DNA of 64,000 nt, taken from Brochothrix thermosphacta DSM 20171 = FSL F6-1036. Its GTDB lineage: Bacteria > Bacillota > Bacilli > Lactobacillales > Listeriaceae. Positions 37,327 to 45,540 of the stretch are shown one piece after another. The position numbers and the translations under genes were made by a program. The stretch lies in assembly GCF_036884295.1 (NCBI RefSeq), contig NZ_CP145608.1, forward strand, positions 2,500,038 through 2,564,037. The letters are read 5' to 3'. The notes beneath the pieces are model-generated. The model saw only the letters and a list, made by a program, of their open reading frames with translations, searched no databases and had not been told where the DNA came from. Numbering within the stretch: position 1 is the stretch's first letter; each line of letters begins with the position of its first letter.

Positions 37327-38727
37327 TTATGAGTAAGGGGTATTATCTTCCATAACCAACCCTTTAAAAACCATTCCTCTTTTTCCGTTTTTCATAATCC
37401 TTGCATAGATATAACCATGTTTTTCAACTAATTTGATAAAATTTTGTTTGTTCAACGCTTTAATTCCCTCTTTGTTACAAAAAATACGGTATTCATCATA
37501 AACATAGGACGCCGAACGTCCTGTATTAGCATTATCTAATTTACATTCTTCTTTCAAAAAGCGTTCAACTGGGTTATTACGTTCCAACCATTTCTCTTTG
37601 ACCTCTGCCATTCGCTCGGATTCACTTGTATATCCTCGCTCTAGGGCTTTTCTAAACATTTCTATACATTCATAAGCAAAGCTAGGTATTTCACGTTCTA
37701 CAGCCTTTAAATCGTGGTGACTGATAAACTCTTGCGTTATCTTGGTATCGAGCGGCACAATTTTAAACCGTCTTGTATCACCATGTGTATTCACTTTTAG
37801 GCTCGGCAACTCGTTGGCACTAAAAATCAACTTAGCAAAGCTCTTATAACTGAATGGGTTCTTGTTTTTAAACTCTATTAAAATGGTATCATCGCCTGTT
37901 AATGCTTTAATAACCGATACTTTATCAAGGTACTTACTATCAATATCTGCAAATATATTGGCTTCTTTCAAATAGACTTGTGACGTTGCGAAGCGGTTGT
38001 TTTTATCGGCAAATTGTTCCAGTGCCACACTGGAAATATTAGTCATTCCTAACATACTTGTAATGTGGTTTAACAAGGTACTCTTACCATTACTACCGTC
38101 ACCACTTAATATCGTCAATTCTTGGAATGGCATACCATGATAAAAACAAGAGCCTATCATTTCCATGATATACGTGATACTTTCACCCATTAAGTCAGAT
38201 AGCCATTGCTTTGTTTTGACCGCTTCCCCTTGCATGGTTAGATTGTAATCATGCCCATGTAATAACATCAATTCGGGATCATGTGGGGATAATCGTCCTG
38301 TGGTAAAGTCGTAGACCCCATTATTAAACGCCACTTTATCCGTTTTCATCACCTCAGCAGGCGTTAAGTGATTGCCTGCTTGATAACAGTTAATACCCAC
38401 GTTGTAGGCGGTATCTTTTACTGTTCTGTTCGACCATTTGCCTGCTTGTTGTAATTTTTCAGTAGCTTTTTTCTCTGTGTATTTATCAATATCAAATGAC
38501 TTCCAATACCCGCCTTTTTCGCTGTATTGAAGCGGATAAGGGAAATTAGGATAATTCACCATTCTTGATTCTTGCATGATTTCTTTTGCTAAAGCAGGTA
38601 TATTAACCCTTTCCTTGTTGTTATCGTCTATATAAAGCCATTGAGGACGTTCTTTGATTGTCGTTGTAAAGCCACTTACTAACTCACCAACCGCTTCACT
38701 ATTAGGTACTGTATTATTTAACTCCAT
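37327..38727 (-). CDS. Phage/plasmid primase-helicase, P4/D5 family (SF3 helicase)
   Basis: 466 residues. An N-terminal D5_N-like region (about 95-200) is followed by an SF3 helicase with Walker A LSGDGSNGKSTLLNHI, then the Walker B-like IFADIDSKYLDKVSVIKALTGDD and sensor FAKLIFSANELPSL. The C-terminus has a winged-helix region. It should unwind the element's own origin together with the Prim-Pol protein, whose 3' end overlaps this gene by 14 nt. A pair of separate Prim-Pol and D5 genes is common in satellites, phages and mobile plasmids. Confidence 0.93.
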   Translation of the reverse strand: MELNNTVPNSEAVGELVSGFTTTIKERPQWLYIDDNNKERVNIPALAKEIMQESRMVNYPNFPYPLQYSEKGGYWKSFDIDKYTEKKATEKLQQAGKWSNRTVKDTAYNVGINCYQAGNHLTPAEVMKTDKVAFNNGVYDFTTGRLSPHDPELMLLHGHDYNLTMQGEAVKTKQWLSDLMGESITYIMEMIGSCFYHGMPFQELTILSGDGSNGKSTLLNHITSMLGMTNISSVALEQFADKNNRFATSQVYLKEANIFADIDSKYLDKVSVIKALTGDDTILIEFKNKNPFSYKSFAKLIFSANELPSLKVNTHGDTRRFKIVPLDTKITQEFISHHDLKAVEREIPSFAYECIEMFRKALERGYTSESERMAEVKEKWLERNNPVERFLKEECKLDNANTGRSASYVYDEYRIFCNKEGIKALNKQNFIKLVEKHGYIYARIMKNGKRGMVFKGLVMEDNTPYS

Positions 38728-39484
38728 TTTTCCACGCCCCTTGCTTTTTAATTTCTCTTTTTAAGATACTGCTAAATGTTTTGTTTAACTCACCAATAGT
38801 TAAGGGGTTAGATAGGTTAGCATTCCACATTTTTAATATTTCATAGGTTTCATGACTACCCAATTTATATAAATATCGCCCCGCTAGTCGTGCCAATGTA
38901 TTATTACGTTCACCCACATTGACACCACTTAATAACTTGCCCCATTCATCACTGGATAATTTACGGTATGTCTGCCCCTCGCTGTTTCCTATGAGTGTTT
39001 TAAGCCATTCGGGGGCTTCTACTATCGGGTGACTGTTCAACACCTCATAAATGCCACCATTCGGGTGTATGCTTGGCGGTGCAAGAACATATCCACCCTT
39101 ACCTTTTATGTCGACCTGTGGGGCTAGTTTACTGGTTGATGAAGCGGGTAAAAACTGCTGTCCTCTAAAATAGTAATGCAAGCCACCTGTGGGCGTTTGC
39201 ACCGTTGTCGTTTGTATCTGGCCATAGTTGGTTTCCCATTCTTTTAACTGTTCCATGCCCTCTTTACTGCCATGTACATCAACATCTAGCACCCACATTG
39301 TTTCGCCAGTCGGTAAACCGATATTATAGTCGGGGTTATCTCGCCACCAGTCCTTTATTTGTTGCTGATCCATTGAAGCGGACTTAAACCCATTTGTTGT
39401 TGCCGGACGTTTCTCATTCGGCACGCAAGGAAAGACTGATACCCCATTTTGTGCGTATTTTAATGCCATTTGTAGCAAATTCAT
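38714..39484 (-). CDS. Bifunctional DNA primase/polymerase (Prim-Pol) domain protein
   Basis: 256 residues from ATG 39484, which has AGGAGGG. The Prim-Pol core is clear: YAQNGVSVFPCVPNEKRPA, WWRDNPDYNIGLPTG, the metal-binding WVLDVDVHG, TPTGGLHYYFRG and VDIKGKGGYVLAPPS. It makes primers for the element's replication. It precedes and overlaps the D5 helicase gene. Confidence 0.93.
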   Translation of the reverse strand: MNLLQMALKYAQNGVSVFPCVPNEKRPATTNGFKSASMDQQQIKDWWRDNPDYNIGLPTGETMWVLDVDVHGSKEGMEQLKEWETNYGQIQTTTVQTPTGGLHYYFRGQQFLPASSTSKLAPQVDIKGKGGYVLAPPSIHPNGGIYEVLNSHPIVEAPEWLKTLIGNSEGQTYRKLSSDEWGKLLSGVNVGERNNTLARLAGRYLYKLGSHETYEILKMWNANLSNPLTIGELNKTFSSILKREIKKQGAWKNGVK

Positions 39485-39512
39485 TGTATTCCCTCCTATT
39501 TTTGATAAAATA

Positions 39513-39543
39513 AAAGGCAAGAGTGGTCTAAAACTCTGCCTTT
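39513..39543 (-). terminator. Hairpin before the Prim-Pol gene
   Basis: AAAGGCA-a-GAG pairs with CTCTGCCTTT; on the minus strand it is followed by TATTTTATC just ahead of the Prim-Pol ribosome site, so it may act as an attenuator between the early and replication genes. Confidence 0.4.
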
Positions 39544-39579
39544 GAAGTCCTCTATCATTCCAGTGATAAGGGGCTTTTT

Positions 39580-39846
39580 TTAGTGTTCACTAATTTCACT
39601 ATTTTTTTCCAACAACTCTTTAATTTCTGAGTTACAGCCTTCCAAAGCTCGTTTTACAACTGAAAATACACAAGCCATTTCTTTTACATTCAATACTGCT
39701 AAAAGTAAATCTTGATTAGTCATTTTGTGTACATCATAGGCAGGGTCAAAAACTTCACCTATCTTATGCAAAGCCTCGACTGCTTCGGAATTAATAGCAC
39801 CTATATATTCCAATTGATTGTAATCATCTTCACGAATATTTTTCAT
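39580..39846 (-). CDS. Small hypothetical protein of the element
   Basis: 88 residues, acidic and helical, soluble, no recognised family. Its ATG overlaps the stop of the preceding gene (ATGA), showing translational coupling. Confidence 0.6.
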   Translation of the reverse strand: MKNIREDDYNQLEYIGAINSEAVEALHKIGEVFDPAYDVHKMTNQDLLLAVLNVKEMACVFSVVKRALEGCNSEIKELLEKNSEISEH

Positions 39847-40151
39847 AATATTCCCCCTACTTTTTTATTTTGCAATGTGTAAATTAATTCTCTTTGTGTT
39901 GGTTTTATCAATTGTGATTTTTCCAATTCCATTAGTATTCGACATCCAACTTGCAAAGCTAATTGAATATCAGTTTCATGCCAATCTATATTATTTTCTT
40001 TGCAATATGTTTTCATGATGCTTTGTACAAAGCCACTATGTGCCGTTCGGTTTTTAAAATGGTAATCGTTAGCGTTTCCTGTGAAAAATGCCCCCAAGTC
40101 TAATATATGCGTTCTACCTTGCTTGTTTCTTTTAAGAATAACCTTATTCAT
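39843..40151 (-). CDS. Small hypothetical protein of the element
   Basis: 102 residues, basic N-terminus (MNKVILKRNKQGRTH), soluble. No recognised domain. Coupled to the next gene by a 4-nt overlap and part of the leftward early operon. Confidence 0.6.
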   Translation of the reverse strand: MNKVILKRNKQGRTHILDLGAFFTGNANDYHFKNRTAHSGFVQSIMKTYCKENNIDWHETDIQLALQVGCRILMELEKSQLIKPTQRELIYTLQNKKVGGIL

Positions 40152-40234
40152 TTCAACACCCCTATTTTTAAATTGGTATACCTCATTTAACTTTCATTTT
40201 ATAACCCCATACGTTGCGCCCGCTTCATATTTTG

Positions 40235-40501
40235 TTATTTTTGGTGGCTAAGCACCCACTTGGTTACTTCGTCCTTAGAATAGAGCTTAATGCCCTCTAT
40301 GTGGATTGTAGGCAACCCCTCACGTTCCCACTTTATCAATGTCACCACTGAAATATCTAACCATTCCGCCATATGCTTTTGTTTTAAAAAGGGCTTATCT
40401 AGCCCTGTATGACGTCTTGCTTCCTCAATGCCACTTGTGGCAACGGTGTAAATGTATTGCTTTAAATGGGCAGTTTGTTCCTCATTTAACATGACTTCCA
40501 A
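40235..40501 (-). CDS. Excisionase/AlpA-like helix-turn-helix protein
   Basis: About 88 residues. The C-terminal half is a MerR-like winged helix (KHMAEWLDISVVTLIKWEREGLPTI, then KLYSKDEVTKWV), the fold of Xis and AlpA proteins. It may direct excision by the integrase or activate early genes. TTG 40501 has AGGGG 8 nt upstream; ATG 40492 is the alternative. Confidence 0.6.
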   Translation of the reverse strand: MEVMLNEEQTAHLKQYIYTVATSGIEEARRHTGLDKPFLKQKHMAEWLDISVVTLIKWEREGLPTIHIEGIKLYSKDEVTKWVLSHQK

Positions 40502-40514
40502 CTACTTCACCCCT

Positions 40515-40745
40515 TTACGCTGATTTTTTAATAATCACTACGTTTTTAACGTCCTTTACTTCACTTTGATAGTTGTTAGACACGTTTAATACGTTGTTAA
40601 AGCAGTCTTGACGTTGTTTAGTGTGGACTGTGTAACGTTTAACACGTCTGTACGTGATTAACTCACTAATAACGATGTCATACAGCGCATAACCCACAAG
40701 AACAGCCATAGTGCCATATACGATAACCCAATATAAGTTAGGCAT
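40515..40745 (-). CDS. Small single-pass membrane protein
   Basis: 76 residues. One hydrophobic segment at about 4-28 (YWVIVYGTMAVLVGYALYDIVI), then a basic tail. It overlaps the end of the replication initiator gene by 8 nt. No family recognised. Confidence 0.6.
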   Translation of the reverse strand: MPNLYWVIVYGTMAVLVGYALYDIVISELITYRRVKRYTVHTKQRQDCFNNVLNVSNNYQSEVKDVKNVVIIKKSA

Positions 40746-41511
40746 GTTCTGACACCTCCCACGGATTGAATAGATTTTTAAGATGTGAGTGCTGTTTCTG
40801 TGCTAAAAACTCGGCTCGTGCCTCTTGTGAGAATGGGTTAATTGGTTGTATTGCCATTGCTTCCTGTTTTTCTCGCTTGTTGTCAATGAAATTCATACAT
40901 GATTTGCGCACATACGCTTTTAAGTTTTTCGCTTTTGTTTTTGCTTCAGCAACGATCATTAAGAATTTATCTTTTGTTAACCCATAACCAACAAATTCAG
41001 AAAAAAGTGGCACAAGGTCAACCGCTTCTTGGTGACCTGTTTTGTTTTTAGTTGATTTAAAGTTAATTAATAAGTTAGAGGGTGAAGCGGATAACTCATT
41101 CCCTTTACTCTCTGTTACGTTTGGTACGTCCTTTACTGGTGTAGGTGGACTGTCATGTGAACTATCATGTGGGCTGTCAGTGACTGGTAAAATCGTAATA
41201 ATATTACTTGATGAGCCACCTACTAGTGTTTTCCTGCGTTGTGGAAATACCGCAATGATATTTGCCTGTTTAAGCGATCTTACGCAACGATTAACCGTAG
41301 ACACTGAAATACCTAACTTATCCGCAATCGTGGCATACAGCGCACGACATGCCCCATTGTGACGACTTGCTAAATTAGCCACGTAATGAAGCACGTTCAC
41401 ACTGTTAGCATTCAAATAGTTGTGTTCGATATGGTGAGCGATATTATCATTCATATCGTTCACTGTCTGAAATGTTTCGTACTGCCTTAAAATATTGAAT
41501 CCTGTGAACAT
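40738..41511 (-). CDS. Replication initiator-like protein with winged helix-turn-helix
   Basis: 257 residues. Residues about 40-100 form a winged helix typical of phage and satellite initiators (ALYATIADKLGISVSTVNRCVRSLKQANII); the rest is polar and basic, with no DnaD domain that I can define. It is the second gene of the leftward operon, ahead of the Prim-Pol and helicase genes. A role in origin recognition is inferred from position and fold. Confidence 0.6.
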   Translation of the reverse strand: MFTGFNILRQYETFQTVNDMNDNIAHHIEHNYLNANSVNVLHYVANLASRHNGACRALYATIADKLGISVSTVNRCVRSLKQANIIAVFPQRRKTLVGGSSSNIITILPVTDSPHDSSHDSPPTPVKDVPNVTESKGNELSASPSNLLINFKSTKNKTGHQEAVDLVPLFSEFVGYGLTKDKFLMIVAEAKTKAKNLKAYVRKSCMNFIDNKREKQEAMAIQPINPFSQEARAEFLAQKQHSHLKNLFNPWEVSEHA

Positions 41512-41513
41512 GG

Positions 41514-41756
41514 TTATACCTCCTTGTGTCTTTCATCAATAGCGTCTAACGGTTTAACCGTAATGTCGGTTAAAAAAATAATGTCATCATACTTTACACC
41601 GAAAACACTTTCTATCTTGCGTATAACTTTAACATCTGGATAAGAAGCTCCTGTTTCATAATTACGCCACGTTTCTTTGTGAATAGCTAATTTTTCAGCC
41701 ATTTGTTTTTGGGTTAAATTAACATTACCTCTTAATCCTTTTAAAGTTACTTTCAT
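41514..41756 (-). CDS. Cro/CI-type helix-turn-helix protein
   Basis: 80 residues from ATG 41756, 8 nt after GGGGG. XRE-type fold: LTQKQMAEKLAIHKETWRNYETGASYPD. It diverges from the CI-like repressor and so should be the Cro-like switch protein. A palindrome ACGGTTTAACCGT lies inside its 3' coding end. Confidence 0.85.
   Translation of the reverse strand: MKVTLKGLRGNVNLTQKQMAEKLAIHKETWRNYETGASYPDVKVIRKIESVFGVKYDDIIFLTDITVKPLDAIDERHKEV
41549..41561. promoter_or_regulatory. Intragenic operator-like palindrome
   Basis: ACGGTTTAACCGT, a perfect palindrome with the same ACGGTT/AACCGT core as the two intergenic operators. Confidence 0.5.
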
Positions 41757-41790
41757 TAGCATGACCCCCTTTCAATAATTCAATACTATT

Positions 41791-41864
41791 ACGTTTTAAC
41801 CGTAAAGTCAATTGTAAAACTTATTTTTTTAGGTTTAATGTTGTTTGTTTTACGGTTTTAACGT
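41791..41864. promoter_or_regulatory. Paired operators in the CI/Cro intergenic region
   Basis: ACGTTTTAACCGTAAA (41791-41806) and the inverted TTTACGGTTTTAACGT (41849-41864) agree at 14 of 16 positions and flank the divergent promoters. Confidence 0.65.
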
Positions 41865-41889
41865 ATACTTTCATTAAGGAGTGAGGAAA

Positions 41890-42573
41890 ATGAATTCTTT
41901 AGGAAATAAAGATATTATGGCAAAAAACATTGTAACTAACATGGAAAAACATGGAATAACACGAAGAAAATTGTCTTCTGACCTGAACATAAGTTATACA
42001 ACAGTCACCGATTGGATAAACGCAAAAACATATCCACGTATTGATAAAATTGAATTAATGGCAAATTATTTCAACATAAACAAATCAGATTTAGTAGAAG
42101 AATCAACTGAAGATAATATTCACCCCTTCCCAACCGCTTCAACCGAATTAATAGACTTACCGCTATATGGCGATGTGGCAGCAGGTGCGTTAGCTGAAAT
42201 GGAAAGCGTAGACGTGTGGGACGTTGAGAACATTCAACTACCTAAAGTTATATTACCGACTTTAAGCTCATATACCAACCTGTTCGCTATGCGTGTGAAT
42301 GGTGATTCAATGGATAAAGTCATTCCAGATCATTCCCTTGTTGTTGTGAAGCCTATTGAACACACTGCGTATAAAGACGGTGATATTGTTGTATTCAGTT
42401 ACAACGGTGAATACTCGCTTAAACGTTACCGACCTAATGCAATGCAAAAATTCATTATCTTTGAAGCGGATAGTCACAATCCCGATTTCCAAGATATACC
42501 TATCAATAAAGAAGATATGCCCGAAGCTAATATTTATGGAAAAGTGGTTGTATCTATTAACAAATTTGATTAA
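41890..42573 (+). CDS. CI-like repressor with S24 (LexA-type) autoprotease domain
   Basis: 227 residues from ATG 41890, after AAGGAG. The N-terminal HTH includes ITRRKLSSDLNISYTTVTDWINAK. The C-terminal S24 domain has the Ala98-Gly99 cleavage site (DVAAGALAE), Ser140 (VNGDSMDK) and Lys178 (EYSLKRYR). It should keep the element silent and be cleaved on RecA activation, linking induction to DNA damage. This differs from SaPI Stl repressors, which are lifted by helper-phage proteins. Confidence 0.9.
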   Translation: MNSLGNKDIMAKNIVTNMEKHGITRRKLSSDLNISYTTVTDWINAKTYPRIDKIELMANYFNINKSDLVEESTEDNIHPFPTASTELIDLPLYGDVAAGALAEMESVDVWDVENIQLPKVILPTLSSYTNLFAMRVNGDSMDKVIPDHSLVVVKPIEHTAYKDGDIVVFSYNGEYSLKRYRPNAMQKFIIFEADSHNPDFQDIPINKEDMPEANIYGKVVVSINKFD

Positions 42574-42618
42574 TGCCCTATAACCCCTACATCGCGCCCG
42601 CATACGGAGGGAATTACA

Positions 42619-43767
42619 ATGGCAACATTCAAACAGTACAGTACTAAAAAAGGTAAACGGTGGCTATTTAAGCACTATATCGGCACGAATGAAGAAACTG
42701 GCAAGCGTGAATCAGTATTAAGACGTGGTTTTTCCACAAAAAAAGAAGCCAATCTTGCATTATCTCGTTTATTACTTGAGATAGAACAAGGTGGGCTTAA
42801 AAAGAATAAAAAATATAAGTACCATGAAGTGGCTACCATGTGGCTAGAACAATATAAGAACACTGTTAAAGAAAGCACGTATGCAAAAACATTATTTTAC
42901 TTTGAAAAGCATATATTGCCTATCTTTGGTAATCTCTACATCAACAATATAACCGCTTCAACCTGTCAAAAGGCTATCAATAAATGGCATAAGAAAAAAT
43001 ATGCAATGTACAAACTATGGTTCAATTATACATCTAAGATATTTGAATATGCTATCACATTAAACATAATTGATATTAACCCCACCGTTAGGGTAACCAT
43101 TCCTAAAAAAATGGCTATCATACAAGAGGATGATTATAGTAATTTCTACAACAAAGAAGAATTACAACACTTTTTCAAATGCTTAGAAGCAGACAATCGT
43201 TATATGCAATTAACGCTGTTCAGAATATTAGCATTCTCTGGTATACGTGTAGGTGAAGCATTAGCACTTAACTGGCAAGATATTAATTTTAAAGAAAGCA
43301 CGATAAGGATCAATAAAACCGTATCACAAGGTATCCATGGCAAAACATTAGTGCAAACACCAAAGACAAAAACATCTATTAGAACGTTATCGATAGATCC
43401 TCAAACTATCAACATATTAAAAACATGGCGTAGAAAACAAAAAGAGTACTATCTAATGTGCGGTATTAACACTTTAAAACCTAGACAACTGATTTTCAGT
43501 AATAAGAATAATACATTTTTAGAAAGTCGTTCTATTGTGTACCTTATGAATAGTATTGTAGAAAAGCATAACTTGAAGCGGATAACCACACATGGACTAC
43601 GTCACACGCATTGTAGTCTACTTTTTGAGAGTGGTGCAAACCTACAAGACGTTAAAGAACGCTTAGGGCATTCAGATATACAAACAACTATGAATATCTA
43701 TACCCATGTTACTGAAAAAGCCAAAGAGAATACAGCGGATAAATTCGCAAAGTATGTTAACTTTTAG
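42619..43767 (+). CDS. int: Tyrosine integrase of the element
   Basis: 382 residues. N-terminal arm-binding domain (about 8-58, KKGKRWLFKHYIGTNEE), SAM-like core-binding domain (about 65-160) and catalytic domain with Arg210 (FSGIRVGEAL), His325-x-x-Arg328 (THGLRHT), His351 (LGHSD) and Tyr361 (NIYTH). ATG 42619 follows GGAGGG. It integrates and excises the element; the arm-like repeat begins 2 bp after its stop codon and the junction repeat lies about 105 bp further. Confidence 0.96.
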   Translation: MATFKQYSTKKGKRWLFKHYIGTNEETGKRESVLRRGFSTKKEANLALSRLLLEIEQGGLKKNKKYKYHEVATMWLEQYKNTVKESTYAKTLFYFEKHILPIFGNLYINNITASTCQKAINKWHKKKYAMYKLWFNYTSKIFEYAITLNIIDINPTVRVTIPKKMAIIQEDDYSNFYNKEELQHFFKCLEADNRYMQLTLFRILAFSGIRVGEALALNWQDINFKESTIRINKTVSQGIHGKTLVQTPKTKTSIRTLSIDPQTINILKTWRRKQKEYYLMCGINTLKPRQLIFSNKNNTFLESRSIVYLMNSIVEKHNLKRITTHGLRHTHCSLLFESGANLQDVKERLGHSDIQTTMNIYTHVTEKAKENTADKFAKYVNF

Positions 43768-43768
43768 C

Positions 43769-43797
43769 ATATGGGTATCAAATTGGGTATCAAAACA
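43769..43797 (+). repeat. Integrase arm-like direct repeat, right copy
   Basis: CATATGGGTATCA-aat-TGGGTATCAAAA; the GGGTATCA units are 12 bp apart, as in the left copy. Confidence 0.6.
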
Positions 43798-43803
43798 GAA
43801 ATG

Positions 43804-43848
43804 AAGCCCTTGTAAAAGTGTTATAAACACCGATACAAAGGCTTTTAT
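43804..43848 (+). terminator. Terminator after int
   Basis: AGCCCTTGTA pairs with TACAAAGGCT, with an inner GTGTT/AACAC stem, then TTTTAT. Confidence 0.65.
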
Positions 43849-43871
43849 ACTAAAATCAATTAATTTTTTGC

Positions 43872-43884
43872 GATATAATGGATA
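43872..43884 (+). repeat. Candidate right attachment core (attR)
   Basis: GATATAATGGATA, identical to the left junction at 24834-24846. Confidence 0.5.
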
Positions 43885-44006
43885 TATAATCACAACTTTA
43901 ACAACAGAAAAAGATATAACGAATGTGTAATAACGTGAAGAGTTATTCGTCTTTTTCACTAACACAATTACTATTTTTTAAAATACAGTTATAAGGAGCT
44001 ATAAAT

Positions 44007-45389
44007 ATGCGTAACCTCGAAATAACTACCTTATTTAAGCAACAAAAAAACTTTTTCAAGACCAACAAGACTAGACCAATACCTTTTAGAAGACAGCAGT
44101 TAGAAAATCTTCAACAAGCATTACTTACTTACGAAAAACCATTGTTAAATGCACTAGAGAAGGATTTAGGTAAAAGTGAATTTGAATCCTATGCGACGGA
44201 AATAGGATTTTGTTTGAAGAGCATCAAAACTACTTTAAAAAAACTGGAACATTGGGATAAACCTAAAACAGTACGTACACCTCTGGCCTTATTTTCTGCG
44301 ACAAGTAAAATCTATAATGAACCCTATGGTGTCGTATTAATTATTGGCCCATTTAACTACCCTCTACAACTGATTATCGAACCATTAATTGGTGCCTTAG
44401 CAGCAGGTAATTGTGCTGTTATTAAAACAAGTGAAATGACACCTAACGTTTCGCGCATTATATCTGACATGATACATGCCCATTTCACAGAAGAAATCGT
44501 TATTGTTGTTGAAGGTGTCGCTTCTACAACTACTTATTTACTCACGTTGCCTTTTAATTACATCTTCTTCACTGGCAGTAGTGTTGTAGGAAAAATCGTC
44601 TATGAGGCTGCAGCAAAACTTCTCATTCCAGTCACACTAGAGTTAGGCGGGAAAAGTCCCGTCATTGTCACGGAAGATGCCAATATTAAACATGCTGCTG
44701 AACGGATAGTCTGGGGTAAATTTTTAAATACAGGTCAAACATGCATTGCTCCTGACTACATCTTAGTTCACCACTCCAAAAAAGCAGCATTAATAACGAC
44801 GATTAAAGAAGTAATTACAGCCTTTTATGGCCACAATACTGAAAACAATAAAGATTATGGACGCATTGTAAACGAAAAACATTTTAATCGCCTCAATAAA
44901 ATAATAGCAACCGACAAAAAATACATTGTTGCTGGTGGAAAGAGTGATGCCAATAAACTTTTTATTGAACCCACCTTGCTTGATATTCCTAATACTAGTG
45001 TTGCTTCAATGCAAGAAGAAATTTTCGGGCCTATTCTCCCCCTATTAACTTACAATGATCTTGCTGAAGTTTATACAATCATTGATGAAAATCCAACACC
45101 ACTCGCACTTTATGCCTTTACAGAAAACAAACAGATAGCAACCGAACTATTCGATACAGTTAGCTTCGGAGGTGGATGCTGGAACGATACGATTTCACAT
45201 GTAGCTAATGAACACTTACCGTTCGGGGGCGTAGGTTCTTCTGGTAGTGGTTCCTATCATGGTAAAACTAGTTATGATACGTTCTCGCATCAAAAAAGCA
45301 TCTTAAAACGCCGTTCTCGTATTCGTATCGCATTTCTATTTCCACCATACAAAGACAAAATAAAGTGGCTACGGAAATTTTATAAATAG
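44007..45389 (+). CDS. Aldehyde dehydrogenase (YwdH/AldH-like)
   Basis: 460 residues, complete ALDH fold. The cofactor/catalytic elements are IIGPFNYPLQL, FFTGSSVVGKIV, the general-base glutamate in LELGGKSPVIV and the nucleophile cysteine in NTGQTCIAPDY, with EEIFGPILP and LPFGGVGSSG near the end. The short 450-460-residue class with a basic C-terminus (KSILKRRSRIRI) oxidises medium- to long-chain or aromatic aldehydes with NAD(P). AAGGAG precedes ATG 44007. It is the first chromosomal gene right of the integrated element. Confidence 0.92.
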   Translation: MRNLEITTLFKQQKNFFKTNKTRPIPFRRQQLENLQQALLTYEKPLLNALEKDLGKSEFESYATEIGFCLKSIKTTLKKLEHWDKPKTVRTPLALFSATSKIYNEPYGVVLIIGPFNYPLQLIIEPLIGALAAGNCAVIKTSEMTPNVSRIISDMIHAHFTEEIVIVVEGVASTTTYLLTLPFNYIFFTGSSVVGKIVYEAAAKLLIPVTLELGGKSPVIVTEDANIKHAAERIVWGKFLNTGQTCIAPDYILVHHSKKAALITTIKEVITAFYGHNTENNKDYGRIVNEKHFNRLNKIIATDKKYIVAGGKSDANKLFIEPTLLDIPNTSVASMQEEIFGPILPLLTYNDLAEVYTIIDENPTPLALYAFTENKQIATELFDTVSFGGGCWNDTISHVANEHLPFGGVGSSGSGSYHGKTSYDTFSHQKSILKRRSRIRIAFLFPPYKDKIKWLRKFYK

Positions 45390-45480
45390 ATTGAGTGGTT
45401 TTTAATTGCTGAATAATTTCCATTAACCCATTAATATACAACTCAATTTTAGATTTTGACTATAAATTAACAATTCATAA

Positions 45481-45514
45481 AAACACACAACCTTCTTAAG
45501 ACGGTTGTGTGTTT
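45481..45514. terminator. Bidirectional terminator
   Basis: AAACACACAACC and GGTTGTGTGTTT form a perfect 12-bp stem between two convergent genes. Confidence 0.85.
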
Positions 45515-45540
45515 ATTCAAGATTTTTGTAGAGGAATTAA

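Larger units (their letters stand above)
24834..43884 (+). mobile_element. ~19-kb integrated element (phage-satellite/PICI-like backbone with restriction and pectate lyase cargo)
   Basis: Bounded by GATATAATGGATA at 24834-24846 and 43872-43884. Inside each end lies a copy of CATATGGGTATCA-N3-TGGGTATCAAAA (24950 and 43769). It carries a tyrosine integrase at the right end, CI/Cro-like regulators with shared operators, a replication module, an ArpU-like regulator, and no capsid, portal, tail or lysis genes, which fits a phage satellite or integrated plasmid-like island rather than a full prophage. Cargo: type I R-M system and pectate lyase. Confidence 0.7.

Noticed and set aside
24834..43884. 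Complete prophage
   Set aside because: No large terminase, portal, capsid, tail, holin or endolysin gene is present; the content fits a satellite or integrated replicon.
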